Shown here one piece after another: positions 55,265 to 64,000 of a DNA stretch of 64,000 bases. A program made the translations under genes and the position numbers. The notes under the pieces are model-generated. The model searched no databases. It saw only the letters and a list, made by a program, of their open reading frames with translations, and was not told where the DNA came from. This DNA is from Fervidibacillus halotolerans (GTDB lineage Bacteria; Bacillota; Bacilli; Bacillales; Caldibacillaceae), in NCBI RefSeq assembly GCF_026547205.1, contig NZ_CP106877.1:2320771-2384770 (forward strand), given 5' to 3'. Each line of letters begins with the position of its first letter. The first letter of the stretch is position 1.

Positions 55265-56685
55265 ATGCTAGCAATGTCTGAAATTAATTGTATCAAATTC
55301 TTAAGAAACAACAAAGGTCTTTCTATTTCTGAAATACAGCGTACACTAAAAATTAATTGGAGAACTGCTAAAAAATATGCAGACGAGGATCAAATACCTG
55401 AACAAAAAAGCCCACAGAAAAAAGGTATGATGTATGAAGAAAAATGGGGTGAAATCGTTTCAGCTTGGCTATTTGAAGACTCTAAGTTAAAAAAGAAATC
55501 GAGAAGGACAAAAAAGAAAATTTTTCATGACTTAGTAGAATTGGGCTTCAAGGGGTCCTATCGAACCGTTTGTTACTTTATTTCAGAGTAGGAAAACTCA
55601 CATGTGGAAGGGAAAGATAAGGGTTTCGAAAGGCTTGAGCACCCACCAAGTGACGCACAAGTAGACTTTGGTGTAATGGAAGCCGTACAGGATGGGGAAC
55701 TAGTAGATGTTCATACTTTAGTAATGTCTTTTCCTTATAGTAATGCTGGATTTGCCGTTCCTTTACCTTCCCAAAATCAAGAGTGTTTTTTATATGGTCT
55801 AAAACAATTATTTCATCAAATAGGTGGAGTACCTAGACGAATTAGAATTGATAACTTAACGCCAGCTGTTAAAAAGACCAGATCCATTGATGAAGAAGCA
55901 GAACTTACAGAAGAATTCCTACGTTTTCAAAGTTACTATGGATTCGATGTTCAAGTATGTAATCCACATAGTGGTCACGAAAAAGGAAATGTGAAGAACA
56001 AAGTGGGATATATTCGTTACAACTTTTTTAATAAAGCGCCGGTTATGAATAGTTATGAGGATTTAACAAATCAACTCTTTCAAGAATTAAATAAAGATAG
56101 GGACAGGTTGCATTATGAAAAACAGGTACGAATAGAAGACTTGTGGTTAGACGAAAAGAACCATTTGCTTGCTTTACCAGAAAAGGATTATCCAGTGTGG
56201 AAAACGGAGCTCGTAAGAGTGAATAAGTATAATGAAGTGAAAATTGATAATATGTTTGTACATGTGCCTAGAGCATGTAACTATAGCCAATTGTATGCAA
56301 TATTAACGTGGAACCAGTTAAAAATCACCTCTCCAGACGGTGATTACTCGATGATTTTCGTCCTTATATGAAAAAACGGAAAGCCCTCCCTTGGCTCTCT
56401 ATTATTAAGACATGGATTAAAAAGCCAAGAGTTATCGAATACTCTCGTTATAAAGACTATTTACCGGGGAGGATTAAAGATTTTTTATTCGTGGATAACT
56501 TATTGGTTCGTAGAAAACGTTTAGAGGGATTAGCGACATTGTTAGTAACTCATGACATGAAAAAAATTAATGAAGAGTTCTACGAACTAATATCTCAAGA
56601 AAAGCTTCCAGCGGAAAATAATCCCTATGAAGTCGATTGGAGTCAATATGATTCGTTAACTCCTGATAAGGAGGTTACATCATGA
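55265..56685 (+). pseudogene. istA: IS21-family transposase IstA, nonsense codon plus frameshift
   Basis: Three open pieces together give a typical IstA. The first (55265-55591) has the helix-turn-helix (SISEIQRTLKINWRTAKKYA) and ends at TAG 55589-55591; the next piece is in the same frame, and TGG would fit there. The second (to 56371) has the integrase core: AQVDFGVMEAV, RIRIDNLTPAV and the HEKGNVKNKVGYIR Glu region. A one-base loss near 56351 then shifts the frame; DDFRPYMKKRKALPWLSI continues in the third piece (56368-56685). IstA is thus probably inactive. GGAGG lies upstream of ATG 55265. Confidence 0.88.
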
Positions 56686-57407
56686 GAACTGACTTAAAAG
56701 AGTTGTGTAAATCTTTAAGAATAGCTTATGTAGCAAATGTATACGAACAAATTGACTTTACGAATCCTGAACAGTATCTACAAGATTTATTCTGTGAGGA
56801 AATACGTCTTAGAGAGCAGGCAAAATCCATGCGTTTGATAAAAAAGGCAAGATTCCTAGATAAAAAGAGCTTACATGACTATGAATGGACAGAACAAATA
56901 CGATTTCCTGTTCAACTAACTAGAGAAGATTTATGTAGTTTACAATTCATAGAAAAAAAGCAGAACGTAGTTCTGGTTGGTTCACCTGGTACAGGAAAAA
57001 CCCATTTAGCAACAGGATTAGGAAGAAAAGCTTGTGAGGAGGGCTATGAAGTACGCTTCTATCGGGTAGCTCATCTTGTAGAGGAGCTAGAAAGTGCTTT
57101 AAGGATAAATCGTTTATCAGCATTTAGAAAACGACTGGAGAAAGTGGATCTGGTTATTTTAGATGAAATAGGTTATTTACCTTTTAGTAAAGAAGGAGCA
57201 GAGCTCCTCTTTCAACTCATTTCAGAGTTTTACGAACAGAAGAGTTTAATTATCACTTCCAATTTAGAATTTAGCCAATGGAATAGAATCTTTACAGATT
57301 CGAGACTAACAGCAGCATTAGTTGACCGTTTAATCCATCACGCTCATATACTTTCATTTCACGGAGAAAGTTACAGGTTGGCTAACGCTCTTTCTAAGCG
57401 AAAGTAA
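56682..57407 (+). CDS. istB: IS21-family helper ATPase IstB
   Basis: An intact 241-residue AAA+ (DnaC-like) ATPase that regulates the IstA transposase. Walker A VGSPGTGKTHLATGLG near 101-116, Walker B LVILDEIGYLPFSKEG near 155-170, and ITSNLEFSQW (sensor 1) near 190. Its start codon overlaps the istA stop by four bases (ATGA). GGAGG lies just upstream. Confidence 0.95.
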   Translation: MRTDLKELCKSLRIAYVANVYEQIDFTNPEQYLQDLFCEEIRLREQAKSMRLIKKARFLDKKSLHDYEWTEQIRFPVQLTREDLCSLQFIEKKQNVVLVGSPGTGKTHLATGLGRKACEEGYEVRFYRVAHLVEELESALRINRLSAFRKRLEKVDLVILDEIGYLPFSKEGAELLFQLISEFYEQKSLIITSNLEFSQWNRIFTDSRLTAALVDRLIHHAHILSFHGESYRLANALSKRK

Positions 57408-57820
57408 CCTATAAGGGTGGCAACACTCTGCATATTTGATTGCATTTTTCTGCACTTTTCTATTGCAAAATACACTAGATCCTGAACAAAAAGCATCTTA
57501 CGAGTTATATCAATATGTATAACTATGTTTAAGAACTAAGAACTTTAAGCTCTTAAAGAAGGTATTATCAAAGAAACAAAACCAGGTCTCCAAATATATG
57601 AAAACCGCCATCAGCACAATGAAGAAATACATATCTTATATAGAAAACACGTTTAAATATAAATACAACAACGAGGTTTTGGAAGGGATTAATAATAAGA
57701 TTAAGACGATTAAACGGATTGCTTTTGGATATCGGTGCTTTTATCATTTTAAAAACCGAATTCTTATTACCCATAATTTAGTAACCATAAAAAAAGGTGT
57801 CCACTGAGTCCAAAATTGAA

Positions 57821-57950
57821 AATGATTGAAGTTCCATTGGTGGCGACTCCTCCGGGTAAAGCACGAGCTTCGAGACCCCGCGGAAACGTTGTGACGAGGA
57901 GGCGGGGCCGTGCCAATGGATGCGCATCCGCCAATGGAACAAATAACTTC
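57821..57950. repeat. GC-rich Bacillaceae-type intergenic repeat
   Basis: GTTCCATTGG (57831-57840) and CCAATGGAAC (57931-57940) form a 10-bp inverted repeat bracketing a GC-rich core with GCGACTCCTCCGGGTAAAGC, GAGACCCCGCGGAAACG and GAGGAGGCGGGGCC. This arrangement (GCGACTCC...GAGACCCCGC...GAGGAGGC) recurs between genes in many Bacillus and Geobacillus genomes, from memory; its function is unknown. It sits at the junction of the ISL3 remnant and the teichoic acid genes. Confidence 0.65.
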
Positions 57951-58066
57951 AAAACCTATTTTGGAAGAATGGACTACCCCTTTGCGATTACATTTTACTA
58001 TGAAAAGTCACTAAATTATCCACCAACACCATTTGACAAAGAACCAAAAAAGGCAGATCCTCGTTT

Positions 58067-58840
58067 TTACCGGGATGCTGCCTCAGTGACTTTTTTCTTC
58101 TTTTTTGGTTTTTTGCTAATCATTTTAATAAAAGCGTCATATTCATCCAACACGTCTTCCGTCGGACCGAACGCTTTCACTTCCCCCTTTTGAAGCCACA
58201 GGACTTTATCGCAAAAATTTTTAATCTGTTTAGTAGAGTGGCTGACGAAAAAGATCGTTTTCCCCCGTTCTTTAAAATCGTTCATCCGTTCCATCGATTT
58301 TTTCGCAAAAGCTTTATCTCCCACCGCAAGTGCTTCATCAATAATTAAAATGTCCGGATCAATATTGACGGAAATGGAAAAACCGAGTCGCGACTTCATA
58401 CCGCTCGAGTACGATTTCACCGGTTGATCGATAAACGGGCCGATATCGGCAAATTCAATAATATCCGGTTCCATCCTTTTGATTTGTTCCTTCGAAAAAC
58501 CGAGCATTAAACATTTCAATTCGATATTCTCCCGTCCGGTCAGTTCGTTTTTTAAACCGGCATTGACCGCGATATATGCCGATTCTCCGTTGACTTCCAC
58601 CACACCGTCCGTTGGAGGAATAATCCCTGCGATAATATTTAATAAAGTTGATTTTCCCGATCCGTTCGTTCCGACAAAGCCAATCGTTTCCCCTTTTTTC
58701 GCTTCAAAACTAACATTTTTTAGGGCATAGAAATCCTGGCCAAAACTTTTCGGAAGAATTAGATCCATCACCTTTTCCCGGTTTTTCCGGTATAATTTAT
58801 ATTTTTTCGTTACATTTTTTATGACCACCGATGTTTCCAT
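58067..58840 (-). CDS. tagH: Teichoic acid export ABC transporter, ATP-binding subunit
   Basis: A 257-residue ABC ATPase: FVGTNGSGKSTLLNIIAGII (Walker A) near 52-71, YSSGMKSRLGFS signature near 141, ILIIDEALAVGD (Walker B) near 164 and FVSHS switch His. It lacks the C-terminal extension of the long TagH of B. subtilis and matches the short type of polysaccharide/teichoic acid exporters. The Lys-rich tail (KKPKKKKKVTEAASR) is notable. ATG 58840 follows AGGAAGTG. With TagG it exports undecaprenyl-linked wall teichoic acid. Confidence 0.9.
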   Translation of the reverse strand: METSVVIKNVTKKYKLYRKNREKVMDLILPKSFGQDFYALKNVSFEAKKGETIGFVGTNGSGKSTLLNIIAGIIPPTDGVVEVNGESAYIAVNAGLKNELTGRENIELKCLMLGFSKEQIKRMEPDIIEFADIGPFIDQPVKSYSSGMKSRLGFSISVNIDPDILIIDEALAVGDKAFAKKSMERMNDFKERGKTIFFVSHSTKQIKNFCDKVLWLQKGEVKAFGPTEDVLDEYDAFIKMISKKPKKKKKVTEAASR

Positions 58841-58980
58841 GTCTTCACTTCCTAAGCCAAGGCGTACGGTTGACACATTTTCCCGCACAAATCTGTCCAT
58901 CCGTATCCCTTATGCGTAATATTTTTCTATCCCCGTTTTTCCGATTCATACTGGACGGATTAACCAACTTTCAAGACGGT

Positions 58981-59787
58981 TTAAATCAATTCGACAAAAT
59001 GACTCCGGAATTTTAAATGGAGTTTCGACCCAATCCATAGGAGAATAAAAACGAGTGCCCAAAAATATAAAGTGTACTCCCAATGTTCAAATAAATACCA
59101 CGATTGACCGAAAAAGGCTGCCCGGTATCCTTCAACTAAATAATACAATGGATTCGCCTTCATGACCATTTGAACAAAATCCGGCAAACTTCTCGTTACC
59201 CAAAGGATTGGGGTTAAGTAAATGAGCATGCGCATAAAAGCTGCGATTAAATTTTGAATATCCCGGATAATCGTCGTCAATGTGGATGTAATTAACGTGA
59301 TCGAAAATAATAAAATCACGGTTGAAAACAAAAAATATGGGATTTGCAAATAATAGATCGTAATCGGATAACCCGAAAATTGAAAGGTAACAATTGCGAT
59401 AGCTAACAGACCGAGATGTGGGTAAAGTTTTGAGAAAATAACAAAACTCGGAATGACGCTCATCGGAAAATTCATTTTAGAAATTATCGTTTTCCGCTTG
59501 TAAATCGCCTTTGACCCTTCTAAAATGGACGGGTTTGCGAAAAACCAGACGATGATCCCTGCCAACATCCATTGGAAAAAGGGAATGCCACCCACATCCT
59601 GTCCACCGCGAATTCCGTAACCAAAGACAAACCAATAAATGCCTACTTGTATTAACGGGTTGATGATTTCCCATGAAACCCCTAAGTAATTGCTGTTGTT
59701 TTTACTTTTTATTTCAAACAAGGATAGTCTGCGTATTAAATGGAAATATAGTATTTGTTCTTTCAGTATTTGCCCGATTGAATGCAT
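58981..59787 (-). CDS. tagG: Teichoic acid export ABC transporter, permease subunit
   Basis: A 268-residue ABC-2-type permease with six membrane segments, beginning with LIRRLSLFEIKSKNNSNYLG (typical RDL-like entry) and WEIINPLIQVGIYWFVFGYG; MLAGIIVWFFANPSILEGSK and NPLYYLVEGYRAAFFG are the usual family segments. It pairs with TagH. It is followed after 140 bases by tagH in the same direction. Confidence 0.93.
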   Translation of the reverse strand: MHSIGQILKEQILYFHLIRRLSLFEIKSKNNSNYLGVSWEIINPLIQVGIYWFVFGYGIRGGQDVGGIPFFQWMLAGIIVWFFANPSILEGSKAIYKRKTIISKMNFPMSVIPSFVIFSKLYPHLGLLAIAIVTFQFSGYPITIYYLQIPYFLFSTVILLFSITLITSTLTTIIRDIQNLIAAFMRMLIYLTPILWVTRSLPDFVQMVMKANPLYYLVEGYRAAFFGQSWYLFEHWEYTLYFWALVFILLWIGSKLHLKFRSHFVELI

Positions 59788-59819
59788 AACCTTCGTCCTT
59801 TAGTCGGAGGAACTCACCC

Positions 59820-61910
59820 TCAGCGCATTAACACTTTACTGCGTTGAGGAGCTGATCCCCCCAATATTTTTTCTGCTACTCGCTTCGAAGCTTCCCCGTC
59901 TTCCCAAGCACAGAACCGTTCATAAAATTCATCAAAATTCGGTGGTAAGGCGGATCCGTTCTGTTCCAACTTACGAATTTCGCCGATCACCTCTTCCGTC
60001 GTTTTGACTAACGGACCGGGAGCTTTCTTTTCAAAATCGAAATAAAAACCCCGGAGCCGGTCCCGATAATCTTCAATATCATAGACGAAAAAGATCATCG
60101 GTCGTTTCAAATTGGCGTAGTCGAAAAATACGGAAGAATAGTCGGTAATGAGTAAATCAGAAATGACATACAATTCTCGTATATCTTCGTGATTGGAAAA
60201 ATCGTACACAAATCCTTCATAGCCTGAAAGATCCAAGTTTTCCGCAACGAGGTAATGTAATCTCAGCAGGATAATGTATTCTTTTCCCAGCTCTTCCCGC
60301 ATTCGGTTTAAATCGAGTTGTAATTCAAATTTGTATTTTCCCCGGCTATAAAATTGATCGTCCCTCCACGTCGGTGCATACAGAATAACTTTCCGATCGA
60401 GGGGAATTTGAAAGCGGGTTTTCAAATCTTTAATTGTTTGTTCATGATTCCCCTTATATAAAAAATCATTCCGTGGATAACCGGATTCGATCATTTCTTT
60501 TTCAAACCGGAACGCACGCCGGAAAATTTCACTGGAATAAGCATTCGGAGAAATTAAATAATCCCAGTTCCTCGACTCTTTATAAAAATTTTTCTTATAT
60601 TTTTCCGTATTCGTCCCCGGCATATGCACTTCTTCCATATCCATCGCAAGCCGTTTCAACGGGGTTCCGTGCCACGTTTGCAAATAAATGGTATGCTTCG
60701 GTTTTGGAATCCAAAGGGGTAAGCGACTGTTGGAAATCCAATATTTCGCCGTAGCCATCAAAAATAACCATTTTACGGAAAACCGTTTAGCAATCTTTAA
60801 CTCTTTTCCTTCAAAATTGCCGATATAGCGTTTGTCCACACTCCAGTACAATTGATAACTGGGATAATGGGTTTTAATATATTCATAAATCGCCCGCGGA
60901 TTACAACTATACTGTTTTCCTAAAAAGCTTTCAAACATTATGAGCTTTTTATTGGCAGGAAACAGACCGACCAATTGGAATACGAACTTATACATTTTTT
61001 TCGTAAAGGATAAATTCCGAAAACGGATCCACTGCCTTCTTACAAAGATCCGAAAGCTCACTTCTTCCAATTTCAAAGTAACATACCTATTCTTTTTCGA
61101 TAAGTAAATCGATAATTTTCTCTTTTCATGATTGTTTTTCGTTTTTTTACATAACCGAAACGACGGGTGTCCGTATACCATTTTTAATGATCCGCTTTCC
61201 AATATGGAGTCCGGATTTTTGTAAGTTTTCAAGCTTTCAGGGTATTGAATTTGGAGCAAAAATGTGTACCGCCCGATATCTAATTGTCCCATGTCCCGGG
61301 TGGGGTCAATGACGATTTGAAACCGGTACACGTCCCCATCTTTTTCTATCATCGGTCGAGCCGTCCAAACGATATCACCGGTCTTGCTTCGTTTTAACCG
61401 GATATGGACTGAATCCGGATTTTGTATCGGTTCGTCTGCCTTTCTTACACATGTAGGATCCAATTTCGGTTTGGGAACGACGAATATCCCATGTAAATGG
61501 ATGGAGCCATTCCCAACAGGTTGTATATGTGTAAACTGGGCAAATACGGTTATATCCGTCCGTTTAATCGAAACATTGCCCTTTTTCGTCGTAAATGGAA
61601 CGATCAGCGTCTCGCTAATCCAGCCGTATTTTTTTTGTAAAAACGGTTCTTCGGAACGAATGCGGACGGTTTGATCTTCTTCCTTTACGTATAGGTCGAT
61701 CGTTCGATCGACCTCCAGCAGATCATCGACAGATGACATCGGGATTTTTGCTACAAATTCACCGTCTTGTTCGGCCAACGGAAACGTATCTTCCCGTTTC
61801 GTTTTTCGCTGTATCCATAATAATCCACACGGACGAGTCGCCTCTTCAACGGACAAATGGATGTATAAATAATGTTCATCAACATAGATGTTAGTTAGAG
61901 TCGCGTTCAA
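59820..61910 (-). CDS. CDP-glycerol glycerophosphotransferase with N-terminal extension (TagF-like)
   Basis: A 696-residue enzyme. The C-terminal half (about 330-685) is the Glyphos_transf domain: YLQTWHGTPLKRLAMDM near 412 with the catalytic His, LISPNAYSSEIFRRAF, ESGYPRNDF, VILYAPTWRDDQF and LITDYSSVFFDYANLKRP near 608. It links glycerol-3-phosphate units from CDP-glycerol, as TagF does when polymerising poly(glycerol phosphate). The first 300 residues form a beta-rich region unlike the short N-terminus of B. subtilis TagF. The start overlaps the previous gene by 20 bases. Confidence 0.9.
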   Translation of the reverse strand: MNATLTNIYVDEHYLYIHLSVEEATRPCGLLWIQRKTKREDTFPLAEQDGEFVAKIPMSSVDDLLEVDRTIDLYVKEEDQTVRIRSEEPFLQKKYGWISETLIVPFTTKKGNVSIKRTDITVFAQFTHIQPVGNGSIHLHGIFVVPKPKLDPTCVRKADEPIQNPDSVHIRLKRSKTGDIVWTARPMIEKDGDVYRFQIVIDPTRDMGQLDIGRYTFLLQIQYPESLKTYKNPDSILESGSLKMVYGHPSFRLCKKTKNNHEKRKLSIYLSKKNRYVTLKLEEVSFRIFVRRQWIRFRNLSFTKKMYKFVFQLVGLFPANKKLIMFESFLGKQYSCNPRAIYEYIKTHYPSYQLYWSVDKRYIGNFEGKELKIAKRFSVKWLFLMATAKYWISNSRLPLWIPKPKHTIYLQTWHGTPLKRLAMDMEEVHMPGTNTEKYKKNFYKESRNWDYLISPNAYSSEIFRRAFRFEKEMIESGYPRNDFLYKGNHEQTIKDLKTRFQIPLDRKVILYAPTWRDDQFYSRGKYKFELQLDLNRMREELGKEYIILLRLHYLVAENLDLSGYEGFVYDFSNHEDIRELYVISDLLITDYSSVFFDYANLKRPMIFFVYDIEDYRDRLRGFYFDFEKKAPGPLVKTTEEVIGEIRKLEQNGSALPPNFDEFYERFCAWEDGEASKRVAEKILGGSAPQRSKVLMR

Positions 61911-63093
61911 AGGGACTGTCCCCCCTCATTAAATATTGTACCAATTTTTCCGATGATTCTCCGGTTGTATATGTATTCCACTTCTGGTGAAATGCGATAT
62001 AGTTTTCTTCGTTAAATGTATGGTTTAAAATTACGTCGAGAATTTCCGATGTATTGTGAGCGACCGCTCCTGGTACCATTTCCTCATACGGTTCCCAAAT
62101 TCCCGGATTCCGCTTATAACTTTCCAAATCGTACGGGTAAAATATCATCGGCTTTTTTAACAGGACGTATTCAAATGGGATTGACGAATAATCAGTAATC
62201 AATAGATCTGAAACTACCATAAGTTCATTGATACTGGCTTTTTTTGAAAAATCAACGACAAAGTCTTCAAATCCAGAAAACATCTGTTCCGGCATGGAAA
62301 CAGACGGGTGCATACGAATAAAAAGGACGTATTCCCCGTGTAGTTTTTCATATAACAAGGGGATGTCCAAATTCAATTCATTATCCTTTGGATTCGGTCG
62401 GAAAGTCGGTGCATATAAGATGATTTTTTTTCCTTTATACGCAGGATATTTTCTAAAAAAAATGTTTTTCTTTTCTCTTATTTTTGATTCATTGAAAAAA
62501 AAGTCCGTACGGGGAAATCCAAACCGAAGAAATTGGTTTTCACTTAAAAGAAAAGCTGCTTCAAATTGTTTGGCAAAGGCATCCGAATTGACAACGACTT
62601 TATCAAATTTAGAATAAACTTTTAAAAACCGTTTTTTCGCCCGGTTGCTTCTCTTTTTTGTTGCATGGTCCATCAATCCAAATTTTTTGATCGCACCTGC
62701 TGCGTGCCAAATTTGGATGCATTCGGTTTCTTCTTTGATCGGAGCAACAGCAAAGACCCCGAAATAATTATCGGTGATAATTTTTTTCGCCGTCATCAAA
62801 TGATAAGCTGCCTTGATTTCGTCCGTGATTTTTCCAGATTCGATTTTATAAACCGGGACAGAGGAAGCCTTTTGTATGCTGTTATAACAATGTTTTTTAC
62901 ATAAAAAAACAATCTCCCCGTCATATTTTCTCCGTTTCAATTCCCGATAAATATATAGATTATTCTCTTTAAAACTGGCAACGAATACGATCTTATTTTT
63001 AACAGGGAGTTTTTTTAAAAAAAAGAATAGAATTTTGTGAAAAACTAAGTAGACTTCAATGAACCATTCCCGGACAAATGATTGTTTATACAT
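61891..63093 (-). CDS. CDP-glycerol glycerophosphotransferase (TagB-like)
   Basis: A 400-residue enzyme of the same family: CIQIWHAAGAIKKFGLMDHA near 124-143, LRFGFPRTDFF, ILYAPTFRPNPKDNE near 224 and LLITDYSSIPFEYVLLKKP near 300. The size fits TagB, the primase that adds the first glycerol phosphate to the linkage unit. An N-terminal hydrophobic stretch (about 10-28) suggests membrane association. It overlaps tagD by eight bases upstream and the large transferase by 20 bases downstream. Confidence 0.9.
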   Translation of the reverse strand: MYKQSFVREWFIEVYLVFHKILFFFLKKLPVKNKIVFVASFKENNLYIYRELKRRKYDGEIVFLCKKHCYNSIQKASSVPVYKIESGKITDEIKAAYHLMTAKKIITDNYFGVFAVAPIKEETECIQIWHAAGAIKKFGLMDHATKKRSNRAKKRFLKVYSKFDKVVVNSDAFAKQFEAAFLLSENQFLRFGFPRTDFFFNESKIREKKNIFFRKYPAYKGKKIILYAPTFRPNPKDNELNLDIPLLYEKLHGEYVLFIRMHPSVSMPEQMFSGFEDFVVDFSKKASINELMVVSDLLITDYSSIPFEYVLLKKPMIFYPYDLESYKRNPGIWEPYEEMVPGAVAHNTSEILDVILNHTFNEENYIAFHQKWNTYTTGESSEKLVQYLMRGDSPFERDSN

Positions 63094-63484
63094 TTTTTAC
63101 CGATATCAAATCCTTTTTTATTTTTGTTGTTGAGATACCAATCGTTCGTGGTAAATAAATGACTTCGCACAATTCTTTTAACTCGTCAAATTTTCCTGTC
63201 CAATCATCGCCCATCACAAATATATCCACGTTATGTTTAATGATATCATTCTTCTTTTGTTCCCAATTTTTCTCCGGAATAACTTCATCCACATAACGGA
63301 TCGCTTCTAAAATCATTTTCCGGTGCTCATAACTATGGTAAGCTTTCTTGTTTTTCAACGCATTAAATTCATCCGTTGATAAACCGACGATTAAATAGTC
63401 TCCTAATGCTTTTGCCCTGCGCAATAAGTTGATATGCCCATAATGGAGCAAATCATACGTACCGTACGTAATCACCTTTTTCAT
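63086..63484 (-). CDS. tagD: Glycerol-3-phosphate cytidylyltransferase
   Basis: A 132-residue cytidylyltransferase making CDP-glycerol from CTP and glycerol-3-phosphate. YGTYDLLHYGHINLLRRAKA holds the HXGH nucleotide-binding site at residues 14-17, and RTIGISTTKIK near 115 is the second signature. The length matches B. subtilis TagD (129). It is the first gene of the leftward tag operon and provides substrate for both following transferases. The 248 bases upstream (63485-63732) are AT-rich and probably hold the promoter. Confidence 0.97.
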   Translation of the reverse strand: MKKVITYGTYDLLHYGHINLLRRAKALGDYLIVGLSTDEFNALKNKKAYHSYEHRKMILEAIRYVDEVIPEKNWEQKKNDIIKHNVDIFVMGDDWTGKFDELKELCEVIYLPRTIGISTTKIKKDLISVKNV

Positions 63485-63732
63485 CTTATCACCCCTTCAC
63501 ACTCTTGTTCAATAGAATAATATGGTTGGCACATCCAACAACTTCCTGTCCATATATATCTTAGCTGTTGTAATAACATTCGACTTTACCTGTCATTATT
63601 TTAAGTTCTTGTGAATATAGTAAAGATACTATTACATAATGTTAATTTTATATTTAATTCTTTTCCTTTACAATACATTATTTAGGATATGTTCTTCAAG
63701 TGTTAATTTTATGAAATCGAGTATGAGTAAAA

Positions 63733-64000
63733 TTATTGTAGATAAAATTGACTTAATATAGATGCGGTGATGGCGAAAATTTCTTTTCTTGTTAACTGTT
63801 CATCTCTGGAAATATGTTTTGAAATTGGTTCAGTGATAATCTTTTCCTCGAGAAGTACGCTCCAGTGGGCGAAAGTCGCTTCCATTTTTTCCTTTCCAAA
63901 TAGAACTTCTACTAATAATGTTGCCAGTTGATCTCTCGTTATAGGATGATCTTCTTCTACTAATATTTCATTCCTTTTCTCTACAAATCTGTTATATAAA
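63733..64000 (-). CDS. C-terminal end of a probable SLH-type protein (cut by the right edge)
   Basis: On the minus strand an open frame runs from the window edge to a TAA at 63733-63735 (about 88 codons). It contains EEDHPITRDQLATLLVEVLF, FAHWSVLLEEKIITEPISK and DEQLTRKEIFAITASIL. The repeated pattern T-R-x-(D/E)-hydrophobic with a preceding W/G-rich turn resembles S-layer-homology modules (compare PLTREDVSYLV in the SLH protein at 30208-31473). The start lies outside the window, so function and length are unknown. Confidence 0.65.
   Translation of the reverse strand, partial: LYNRFVEKRNEILVEEDHPITRDQLATLLVEVLFGKEKMEATFAHWSVLLEEKIITEPISKHISRDEQLTRKEIFAITASILSQFYLQ

Larger units (their letters stand above)
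55117..57474 (+). mobile_element. IS21-family insertion sequence with 5-6 bp target duplication
   Basis: About 2358 bases with istA and istB. The ends match imperfectly: CTTTATTGCAAAATAAAAGTG at the left, and TGTATTTTGCAATAGAAAAGTG on the other strand at the right. CTAGAT occurs immediately outside both ends (55111-55116 and 57475-57480), and joining them restores the ISL3 transposase frame, so this is a convincing target duplication. Confidence 0.9.
54036..57807 (+). mobile_element. ISL3-family element, split by an IS21-family insertion
   Basis: The left end probably lies at GGGCTCTGCAATTTTTGGTG (54036 on), followed by the small hairpin TTGGTG...CACCAA. The transposase gene starts at 54162 and, after the IS21-type insertion (55117-57474), continues to 57807. 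No matching inverted right end was found within 100 bases, so the right side may be truncated. Confidence 0.7.
54162..57807 (+). pseudogene. ISL3-family transposase, interrupted
   Basis: The N-terminal 318 codons (54162-55116) show the ISL3 zinc-ribbon CYVCGH and YYCKHCESTF, a helix-turn-helix (EKDIAQTHNVSHSTVNRII) and the DDE core (LCFDEFKSVKS, VVIDIYSPYISLIKDVFPNA, IIIDKFHIHQL). Translation then runs into IS21 DNA and stops at 55187. After the insertion the frame resumes at 57475 as LDPEQKASYELYQYV, meets an in-frame TAA at 57520-57522 (a Gln codon would fit) and continues NFKLLKKVLSKKQNQVSKY to 57807. So the gene has both an insertion and a nonsense change. AAAGGAG precedes the ATG. Confidence 0.9.

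Overview
The window reads as a chromosome segment of a low-GC, spore-former-type Firmicute of the family Bacillaceae. The reasons are AGGAGG-type ribosome binding sites, LPXTG and S-layer-homology (SLH) surface proteins, a YwqC/YwqD/YwqE-type capsule control module and a Tag-type wall teichoic acid cluster. I cannot name the genus from sequence alone. It holds no rRNA, tRNA or CRISPR array.

Layout. (1) 0-0.8 kb: 3' end of an LPXTG-anchored 5'-nucleotidase. (2) 0.8-7.7 kb: a locus that looks dedicated to 2-O-alpha-mannosyl-D-glycerate: a GH38 alpha-mannosidase (mngB, broken by one frameshift), a fructose-family PTS EIIABC (mngA), an RpiR-type regulator and a divergent glycerate kinase. (3) 8.0-16.7 kb: a four-gene Wadjet-type SMC anti-plasmid system, jetA-jetB-jetC-jetD. 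(4) 17-29.3 kb: extracellular and glucan metabolism: an LPXTG pullulanase with LacI-type operators upstream, a 1326-residue LPXTG nuclease/5'-nucleotidase, a deletion scar joining a LacI regulator to a sugar ABC permease, and a GH31 alpha-glucosidase. (5) 29.7-34 kb: a secreted small protein, an SLH protein, a Nudix hydrolase and a large protein of unknown function. (6) 34.8-52.3 kb: one long leftward exopolysaccharide/capsule locus, from the YwqC-YwqD-YwqE phosphoregulatory genes through galU, the initiating sugar transferase, glycosyltransferases, UDP-HexNAcA synthesis, Wzy, Wzx, rfbB and galE, interrupted by an IS3-family element. (7) 52.8-57.8 kb: an SGNH hydrolase and an IS21-family element inserted into an ISL3-family transposase gene. 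(8) 58-63.5 kb: tagH, tagG, two CDP-glycerol glycerophosphotransferases and tagD. (9) The right edge carries the 3' end of a probable SLH-type gene.

The most unusual aspect is repeat DNA. A REP-like family with inverted ends (GTGGGTCAA ... TTGACCCAC around an AACCGGAACC core) sits at or inside the 3' ends of many genes in the left half. It supplies the C-terminus and stop codon of the PTS protein and of the glycerate kinase. A second family, arrays of 21-bp tandem units (constant GAATT end, variable middle, TTYCCCT/TTACCC tail, partly ordered in 84-bp sets of four), flanks the nuclease/5'-nucleotidase gene on both sides. Each array module ends in the same tail followed by a REP-like unit, so the two families appear to form one composite element.

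Working together, mngA/mngB/glycerate kinase would import mannosylglycerate as its phosphate and split it to mannose-6-phosphate and glycerate, with glycerate phosphorylated for glycolysis. The pullulanase and GH31 enzyme would degrade alpha-glucans. The capsule and teichoic acid genes build the cell surface. All functions come from motifs and family knowledge; no similarity search was run.
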